A stretch of 11,912 nt of DNA from NCBI GenBank assembly GCA_030638205.1, contig DAOWFB010000142.1:1-11912 (forward strand). The letters run 5' to 3'. This document shows, piece by piece, positions 7,206 to 11,912 of this stretch. The translations under genes were made by a program, and so were the position numbers. The notes beneath the pieces are model-generated. The model made no database searches. It was not told the origin of the DNA and saw only the letters and a list, made by a program, of their open reading frames with translations. Source of the DNA: Thalassospiraceae bacterium. GTDB lineage: Bacteria; Pseudomonadota; Alphaproteobacteria; Rhodospirillales; Magnetovibrionaceae. Each line of letters starts with the position of its first letter. Position 1 is the stretch's first letter.

Positions 7206-7670
7206 TTGAAACTGGCGGCCAATATTAAAAACCTTATTCGTCTCCACGAATGGAACGTGGATGAAAAAAGGCGCAAGCTGACCGAGCTGCAACGCCTTGA
7301 GGATGAGCTTCGTGCACAAATTGCCAATCTGGAAGAGCAGTTGGTGGTCGAGCAAAAAGCAGCAGCCGAAAATCCAGCCGAAGGCGGACTTGCTTATGCT
7401 AATTTTGCCAAGCAGGTAATTCAGAGGCGAGAAAATCTTCAAGATTCATTGGCACAAATGAGCCATGTAATTCTTGGCGCACGTGAAGAGCTGGCAGAAT
7501 CATATCGCGACCTTAAAAAATATGAAACCGTTCAACGAAATCGCGAGCAACGCGAACGCCTAGAACAAAACAGGCTTGAGCAAGCTGTTCTTGATGAAGT
7601 TGGTCTTTCTATGCACAGAAGCCGCATTCGCGAAGCCGCTAACAAACGCACCACAAAGAAGCGCGCTTGA
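7206..7670 (+). CDS. fliJ: Flagellar export stalk/chaperone protein FliJ
   Basis: FliJ is a small coiled-coil protein that sits in the centre of the FliI ring, resembles the gamma subunit of F1-ATPase, and helps recycle chaperones and open the export gate. The 154-residue product is almost entirely charged alpha-helix: one coiled-coil segment at about 10-55 (LIRLHEWNVDEKRRKLTEL start), a short break around 56-68 with an Asn-Pro, and a second helix at 70-140, ending in a basic tail. No membrane segment or catalytic motif. Length fits the family (about 140-150). The TTG at 7206 is chosen because a stop codon lies three codons upstream and no ATG or GTG is available near the N-terminus; AAGAGGG precedes it very closely. 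Assignment rests mainly on helical pattern and position after fliI, since FliJ sequences are poorly conserved. Confidence 0.85.
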   Translation: MKLAANIKNLIRLHEWNVDEKRRKLTELQRLEDELRAQIANLEEQLVVEQKAAAENPAEGGLAYANFAKQVIQRRENLQDSLAQMSHVILGAREELAESYRDLKKYETVQRNREQRERLEQNRLEQAVLDEVGLSMHRSRIREAANKRTTKKRA

Positions 7671-7682
7671 TTCCTTAAATTA

Positions 7683-8078
7683 TTAGATTTGTTTTAGCCG
7701 CGATAGCAATCCGGGGTTATCCCATTTTGGTTGACGGTCTTCTAAGACTACGCCATGGGTATCAACCGCAGGGTGGGCAAGGTCAGGTGCGCTTACAGAT
7801 ATTCGAACCCAACGCGGAACCAATTCATTATTAATGTCTGAAATAATTGTTACGGCAAGATCTTCCGGAACATCCCAGCCAATAGCACCAAGTTTATCTA
7901 GATAAACCCCAAACGATCCCGCATCAAGGACAAGCTTGTCTGGAACGTATCTTAGTAACACAACAGTTCTGGTTGCGTTTTCTTTATCAATATGACCTTC
8001 CATGTTGACCATGTAGTCAATACCGCTATCGGGATTAGATTTACATTCGAGAATATTTCTTCTGGTAGTAATATCCAT
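7683..8078 (-). CDS. Small QueF-like (tunnelling-fold) protein without the catalytic cysteine; function unknown
   Basis: This 131-residue protein has no signal peptide or membrane segment. From memory of the family, its pattern matches preQ0 (7-cyano-7-deazaguanine) reductase QueF: an N-terminal LE...NP...DY.V run (10-24), a YVPDKLVL strand (44-51), SFGVYL (55-60), then PEDLAVTIISDI (71-82) and a VPRWVRISV strand (87-95). In QueF the equivalents are NP..DY.V, YVPD, ESKS(L/F)K.YL, HE......DL and PR....V. The catalytic Cys segment (CPxTGQPD) is absent and about three residues shorter here, the NADPH-contacting ESK motif is lost (DAG instead), and the His of the HE pair is Pro, while Glu72 remains. 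It is therefore unlikely to reduce preQ0. AAGGA directly after the upstream fliK-like stop is its ribosome-binding site; the gap is 15 bp, so it is an operon member. The relationship is an inference from pattern. Confidence 0.6.
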   Translation of the reverse strand: MDITTRRNILECKSNPDSGIDYMVNMEGHIDKENATRTVVLLRYVPDKLVLDAGSFGVYLDKLGAIGWDVPEDLAVTIISDINNELVPRWVRISVSAPDLAHPAVDTHGVVLEDRQPKWDNPGLLSRLKQI

Positions 8079-8093
8079 TATTTTTAAAATCCT

Positions 8094-9923
8094 TCAGACA
8101 ATTAGTCCATCGTGGTCTGTGTTTTCAGTCATTGATGGGAATTCAACAAAGTTACCGGGTGATGACTGAAACGCAATACCGCCGCCAATTCCAGTAAGTT
8201 CAGCGGCGTCGTTATATATTTGTGCTATTTCCATCTGTGCTTTACGGCCTAGAGATTTTTCGGTGCGGATAATTACGTCAACTCTCGAATCATCAGATTT
8301 TACCAGACCGTCTATCTGCATATGACCAAGTTTTGATAAATCAAAATCAAGGACAAATCTTTTTCCATCGTCGTTGTCTTTATTTTTATTCCGGGCATTG
8401 CGTTGATAGAGCCTTATTCTATCGACCCTTTCATTGTGATAGAGGGGGATCATTGCCATGCGCCAGTCACCATTTGATGGATCATCGGCAAGTTTACCCA
8501 TGGCCTGAAATTCATTTCCAATGCGTCCCAGCAATCCCGGGCGTTCACGCTCTATCAAGCGAACAGGGGTTTCCCCCAGCCAGTTTTTAATATCACCGCT
8601 ACGTAGGGCAGATATAAAAAAAAGTATCTGCGATGAAAGTTTGCTTCCGACTTGCGGCATCACGTTTTGTATTATTTGATTAAATCTCCCGGGATCGGCA
8701 ATTTCGATAGCCTTCAACGCTTCATTAAGTGAATTCCAGCTGTTTGATTTAACAAATGTCTCGCGTCCACCTGCTTGTATTAAGGCGCTTGCCGCAGTTG
8801 TTTGTTTTGGCGCTTGGGCATCGCCGGTTATTTCGATGGTTATTTTGCTGCCCACAATCACCCGGCCCTGAACATCAAGCGCAATGATTGCCGATGGTAG
8901 CTGTAATATTGGCTGTCCAGACGAAGTTAGACCCGTAACCGTTCCGGTCATAATGGTTCCCCTTGCCATCGTTAAAACGGCGTTTGTATTTTGCCCTGTG
9001 TTTATTGCTGGGGATGGCGTAGCGCTTTGATTTGCGGGGGCACTTGTTGGGGCATCGACCTTTATAACATTGGCGTTAAAACGTGTTCCAGAAGGTATCA
9101 CCGTGTTTATTGTCTTGGCATTTATGCCAGCTTGGGTTCCTGCTCCAGCGGCCCCGGCTGGTTGGGATGGCCCGGTAGCGGGTGTTGTTTGCGCAGTAGG
9201 CGATGAAGGTGTTCCGCCGCTGGATGCTTGCGTGGATGCATTGGAGAGGCTACCTGGTGTCTGCGGTGTTATTACCCCGGCGGGCTGTCCTGCAGGTTTG
9301 GCTCCGGATGCTTGCCCAGATGGTTGCCCTGGCGCTTGCATGCCAGCGGGCGTTGTGCCGGGCGTTACTGGTATATTTCTTGGGGAATTTCCTGCGGTCT
9401 GTACTGGTGTTTGCGCTGTGGTTGGTGCGGGCGTTTGAGTTGAAGATGTTTGTGATGATGGCTGCAATATGCCGTTGGCAGGGCGCAGTAATGTTGCTGA
9501 TGCTTGTGTGCCGGGCATAATTGGCAAAGTAGTGCCAGCACCACCGGCGCCAGGCGCACCTCCGGTCGCTGAGCCTCCTGTACCTGCGCCCAATATTCCA
9601 GCGGCTCCACTTGCGACAGAGCCTGCAAGCGGGACACCGTTAAGGCTGGTTATTTGCAACACCTGTTGTGGCTGTAATTGGCTTACCACCAATGATATGA
9701 CCGAATTAACCGGAACCCTGGTGGCTGTTTGTAGCGCTAACGTTCCTAAAACCGTTTGTACTTGTATCTGGTTCTTGGCAACAATGGCCGCTACCACACC
9801 TTCAATGGTTGCTCCACGGGCAAGGGCGGCCACCTCTGACGATGGCGTTACAAGCGTGGCCGCATTTGAACCCCCCCCTGATGGCGGCGGTGTCGGTGGT
9901 GGCGGTGGTAAAATAGTTGTCAT
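8094..9923 (-). CDS. fliK: FliK-like flagellar hook-length control protein
   Basis: FliK is secreted through the flagellar export gate, measures the hook, and switches export from hook to filament substrates. The 609-residue product has: a Pro-run N-terminus (PPPPPTPPP, 6-14); a small beta-rich module about 33-97; a long, low-complexity Pro/Ala/Gly/Gln/Thr/Ser-rich region about 100-270; a second beta-rich module about 317-370; helices about 395-480; and a C-terminal block about 520-595 (RFVLDFDLSKLGHMQIDG...AFQSSPG) that resembles the FliK C-terminal hook domain with its LG.v.v strand and closing glycine-rich turn. FliK proteins are normally 400-650 residues with the same disordered-middle, folded-end plan. 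The ATG at 9923 has GAGGG only 2 nt upstream, which is close for a Shine-Dalgarno site; no better start is seen. A G8 tract lies in codons 16-18. Downstream of flhG by 75 bp. Confidence 0.8.
   Translation of the reverse strand: MTTILPPPPPTPPPSGGGSNAATLVTPSSEVAALARGATIEGVVAAIVAKNQIQVQTVLGTLALQTATRVPVNSVISLVVSQLQPQQVLQITSLNGVPLAGSVASGAAGILGAGTGGSATGGAPGAGGAGTTLPIMPGTQASATLLRPANGILQPSSQTSSTQTPAPTTAQTPVQTAGNSPRNIPVTPGTTPAGMQAPGQPSGQASGAKPAGQPAGVITPQTPGSLSNASTQASSGGTPSSPTAQTTPATGPSQPAGAAGAGTQAGINAKTINTVIPSGTRFNANVIKVDAPTSAPANQSATPSPAINTGQNTNAVLTMARGTIMTGTVTGLTSSGQPILQLPSAIIALDVQGRVIVGSKITIEITGDAQAPKQTTAASALIQAGGRETFVKSNSWNSLNEALKAIEIADPGRFNQIIQNVMPQVGSKLSSQILFFISALRSGDIKNWLGETPVRLIERERPGLLGRIGNEFQAMGKLADDPSNGDWRMAMIPLYHNERVDRIRLYQRNARNKNKDNDDGKRFVLDFDLSKLGHMQIDGLVKSDDSRVDVIIRTEKSLGRKAQMEIAQIYNDAAELTGIGGGIAFQSSPGNFVEFPSMTENTDHDGLIV
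9871..9878 (-). repeat. Homopolymer G8 tract in codons 16-18 of the fliK-like gene
   Basis: Eight C on the + strand (G8 in the gene) inside the Gly-Gly-Gly stretch at the protein start. Loss of one G gives a stop at codon 25; gain of one G gives a stop at codon 41 (read directly from the frames). As sequenced, the gene is in frame. Confidence 0.85.
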
Positions 9924-9924
9924 T

Positions 9925-9998
9925 ACCCTCAGTATATCCTGACTTATGGCACTTAACTAATGGTGCGGACTAATGATGCCGACTAATGGTTTGAGGGT
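9925..9998 (-). repeat. 7-bp inverted repeat spanning the flhG-fliK gap and covering the fliK ribosome-binding site
   Basis: ACCCTCA lies on the + strand at 9925-9931 and TGAGGGT at 9992-9998, a perfect inverted pair 60 nt apart. In the - strand message the 5' arm starts immediately after the flhG stop codon and the 3' arm contains GAGGG, the only Shine-Dalgarno-like sequence close to the fliK-like ATG. Pairing would hide it. The long loop makes the structure marginal. Confidence 0.4.
9955..9993. repeat. Three 13-bp tandem repeats between flhG and the fliK-like gene
   Basis: Head-to-tail units at 9955-9967 (AACTAATGGTGCG), 9968-9980 (GACTAATGATGCC) and 9981-9993 (GACTAATGGTTTG) share the core ACTAATG at an exact 13-bp period. 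They occupy more than half of the 75-bp intergenic gap and lie inside the flanking 7-bp inverted repeat. The short period and imperfect ends suggest local duplication; a protein-binding or message-structure role is not shown. Confidence 0.75.
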
Positions 9999-10778
9999 CT
10001 ATTTTATTAGGAATTTGGCTATATTTTCCACATCTTGTGCGGCTTCTGAATTGGGGTAGCGGGTTAACAGCGGGGTCTGGCTTTTTATGGCCTCACGAAC
10101 CTTGTCGTCGCGTCGGATAACGCCCAATAAAGGAGGAGAAATTTTTAAAAACCCTTCACAGGCTTTTAATAAGGTGTTGTAGGTGCGCTCGCCCTCGCGG
10201 GTTGAATTGGCCGCATTGATGACGATACGAATATCAAGGTTGGGTCTTTCCATGTGCGTAACCTTGATGAAAGCATAGGCATCGGTTAGCGAAGTTGGTT
10301 CATCAGTAGCGACCACAATAACTATACCCACATTAGACGTTAATTGGCGCACGGTTCGTTCGACCCCTGCACCCAAATCAATAATTATTTTATCGTACGC
10401 TTGCGCCAAAAGGGTCAGGTCTTCGCTCAACATTTGCAAGCGCGATGGCGGTACATTGGCAAGCCCGCCAGAGCCTGACCTTCCGGCAATGATATCAAAC
10501 CCGCCTGCGGGAAACGGTATCACCGCTTGATTAAGTGTAAGCCTGCCCGCAACAACCGAGCCTAAATCTTGCTTTGGCATTAACCCCAACTGGATATCAA
10601 GATTGGCAAGGCCAAGATCGCCATCAAACAACAAAACCTTGCGTTCTTTGTTTGTTATGGCGTGGGCCAAGGTGATGGCAAGCCATGTTTTGCCGACACC
10701 GCCTTTTCCGGACGCTATGGCGATAATATTTCTTCCTTTGGTGCGTTGGGCTGGGCTTGGTGCAATTTTTGTTGTCAT
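9999..10778 (-). CDS. flhG: FlhG/FleN-type ParA/MinD-family ATPase without the FlhF-activating N-terminal motif
   Basis: FlhG proteins are MinD-like ATPases that control the number and placement of flagella, in many bacteria by stimulating the GTPase FlhF. The 259-residue product has the deviant Walker A GKGGVGKT (24-31, signature lysine K25), switch I DGDLGLANLDIQLG (52-65), and IIIDLGAG (131-138), where FlhG/FleN proteins have a D.GAG motif. It ends in a short amphipathic helix (about 246-259), as in membrane-dimerising MinD relatives. The N-terminal 15 residues (MTTKIAPSPAQRTKG) do not contain the DQAxxLR-type FlhF-activating motif known from studied FlhG proteins. It starts 12 bp after the flhA stop, with TAGGGTGA overlapping that stop as a likely ribosome-binding site; flhF, which usually lies between flhA and flhG, is absent here. 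The family is clear; the exact role is inferred from context. Confidence 0.88.
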   Translation of the reverse strand: MTTKIAPSPAQRTKGRNIIAIASGKGGVGKTWLAITLAHAITNKERKVLLFDGDLGLANLDIQLGLMPKQDLGSVVAGRLTLNQAVIPFPAGGFDIIAGRSGSGGLANVPPSRLQMLSEDLTLLAQAYDKIIIDLGAGVERTVRQLTSNVGIVIVVATDEPTSLTDAYAFIKVTHMERPNLDIRIVINAANSTREGERTYNTLLKACEGFLKISPPLLGVIRRDDKVREAIKSQTPLLTRYPNSEAAQDVENIAKFLIK

Positions 10779-10790
10779 CCGACTATCACC

Positions 10791-11912
10791 CTATACCTGA
10801 CCGACGGTTTTAATTTTGGCCTTGGGGTGTATTTCGTTTTGGCTCATCACAACCGTGCTTGGGCGGAATCTCTCAACGATGGAACGTACATACGGCCTGA
10901 CGCCGGGGCTGGTAAGAAGCACAGGGGTTTCCCCCATCATTGCTTGGCGTTCATAGCCATTGCGAAGCTGGGAAATAAATTCCTGTAATTTTGTTGGTGC
11001 CAATGAAAGCTGGCGGTCATCACCTGTGCCGACCAGTGCTTCGGCAAATGCTTGCTCCCATTCGGGTGATAGCGACATTAAAACAATAAGACCATTTTCG
11101 TTGGCATTCATGTCGCTTATCTGTCTGGATAGTCGGGCGCGAACGTGTTCGGTAATTAAGGTTACGTTTCGCGTCATGCCGCAGGCTTCTGATATGCCTT
11201 CTAAAATTGTCGGAAGATCGCGAATTGATATGCGTTCGGAAAGAAGGTTTTGCAGCACCCGCTGAATACCGCCCAAGGAAATTTGCGATGGAACAAGGTC
11301 TTCTGACAATTTTTTCTGTTCTTCGCTCATTTCATCAATGAGCTTTCTTGTTTCTGCGTACGAAAGCAGTTCTGGCATATTATCTTTTATTGATTCGGTT
11401 ATATGCGTGGTAATAACGGTTGCCGGATCAACAACCGTGTAGCCACGGAACAATGCTTCTTCGCGGTTTTGTTTATCAATCCACATGGCAGGAAGCCCAA
11501 ATGTTGGCTCTTTGGTCGCCTCACCGGGTAGGGTTATTTCTTCGCCTCTGGGATCCATAACCAGCAACATATTTGGCCTAAGATCACCACGCCCGGTTTC
11601 AATTTCTTTCGAGCGAATAATATAGGTATTGGGCTCGAGCTGCATGTTGTCTTGTATGCGAACCGACGGCATAACAAAACCCATGTCCGATGCTATTTGC
11701 CGACGCAGGGATTTAATCTGATCGGTAAGACGCTTTCCTTCTTGTGGGTTGTTGATAAGCGATAAAAGACCGTAGCCAAGCTCAAGCCGCAGCATATCTA
11801 TCTTTAATGCAGTCGCTATTGGCTCCTCTGGAACGGCGGCCTCCCCTTCGACCTCGGCTTTTTTCTGGGCCTCGGCTTCCTTTGTCGAGATAATATTTTG
11901 AGACCGGTTAAC
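10791..11912 (-). CDS. flhA: Flagellar export gate protein FlhA, cytoplasmic C-terminal part (5' part outside window)
   Basis: FlhA forms the nonameric export-gate ring; its cytoplasmic domain docks chaperone-substrate complexes. The frame stays open to the window end, adding about 39 codons before the Met at 11795, so that Met is not the start and the gene is truncated by the window. The visible 373 residues comprise an Ala/Glu/Lys-rich linker (KEAEAQKKAEVEGEA), then the C-terminal domain beginning LRLELGYGLLSLI, with GLPAMWI, GYTVVDPATVITTHI and SEDLVPSQISLGGIQRVLQNLL, and the typical Gly-Gln-Val end. The roughly eight membrane helices of FlhA lie outside. It heads the visible - strand unit flhA-flhG-fliK-like-QueF-like and is probably co-transcribed with them. 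Confidence 0.97.
   Translation of the reverse strand, partial: VNRSQNIISTKEAEAQKKAEVEGEAAVPEEPIATALKIDMLRLELGYGLLSLINNPQEGKRLTDQIKSLRRQIASDMGFVMPSVRIQDNMQLEPNTYIIRSKEIETGRGDLRPNMLLVMDPRGEEITLPGEATKEPTFGLPAMWIDKQNREEALFRGYTVVDPATVITTHITESIKDNMPELLSYAETRKLIDEMSEEQKKLSEDLVPSQISLGGIQRVLQNLLSERISIRDLPTILEGISEACGMTRNVTLITEHVRARLSRQISDMNANENGLIVLMSLSPEWEQAFAEALVGTGDDRQLSLAPTKLQEFISQLRNGYERQAMMGETPVLLTSPGVRPYVRSIVERFRPSTVVMSQNEIHPKAKIKTVGQV

Noticed and set aside
7683..8078. The small - strand protein as a PilZ (c-di-GMP-binding) domain, which would be common near flagellar genes.
   Set aside because: No RxxxR motif or (D/N)xSxxG motif is present; the QueF-like pattern fits better.
9070..9438. A 122-codon open frame on the + strand opposite the fliK-like gene.
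   Set aside because: It is antisense to the low-complexity Pro/Ala/Gly region and is rich in Cys, Val, Pro and Gly, as expected for a shadow frame of GC-rich repeats; no ribosome-binding site or family motif.
1..11912. CRISPR arrays, tRNA or rRNA genes, insertion sequences and phage genes.
   Set aside because: No spaced direct repeats, no cloverleaf-type or rRNA sequence, no transposase or integrase motifs; nearly all the sequence is accounted for by flagellar and chemotaxis genes.

Overview
The window is a chemotaxis and flagellar-assembly region from an alphaproteobacterium. The main pointer is a CtrA-type cell-cycle response regulator, a family confined to Alphaproteobacteria, placed divergently next to fliI. 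A CheA with a C-terminal receiver, followed by cheY, cheB and cheR, also fits a Rhodospirillales-like or related lineage. Base composition looks moderate, with AT-rich intergenic stretches and an AT-rich cheR. I cannot name the genus from sequence alone.

Layout. Positions 1-4459 (+ strand) hold a chemotaxis operon: the 3' part of cheA (ATPase, two CheW-like domains and a receiver), then cheY, cheB and cheR. It ends at a bidirectional terminator hairpin (about 4476-4520), which also serves ctrA, arriving on the - strand (4538-5248). A 294-bp AT-rich divergent regulatory region separates ctrA from fliI and fliJ (+ strand, 5543-7670). Converging on fliJ with only 12 bp between stop codons is a - strand flagellar unit, in transcription order: flhA (5' part outside the window), an flhG-type ParA/MinD ATPase, a fliK-like hook-length protein, and a small protein that I read as a degenerate QueF-like tunnelling-fold protein.

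How the genes fit together. CheA phosphorylates CheY (motor control) and CheB (receptor demethylation), and CheR opposes CheB by methylating receptors. FliI and FliJ supply the ATPase and stalk of the flagellar type III export apparatus, whose substrate-docking platform is FlhA. The FliK-like protein probably measures hook length and switches export specificity. FlhG-type ATPases set flagellar number or position. CtrA governs flagellar gene expression in the alphaproteobacteria where it has been studied, so its location here may be functional.

Most of the window is ordinary for a motile alphaproteobacterium. The parts worth a second look are: the QueF-like protein that lacks the catalytic cysteine; an FlhG that lacks the FlhF-activating N-terminal motif and has no flhF beside it; a G8 tract at the start of the fliK-like gene whose slippage would abolish the protein; the repeat and inverted-repeat architecture between flhG and fliK; the repetitive Pro-Gln-Ala tail on FliI; and the tandem CheW domains of CheA with no cheW next to it.
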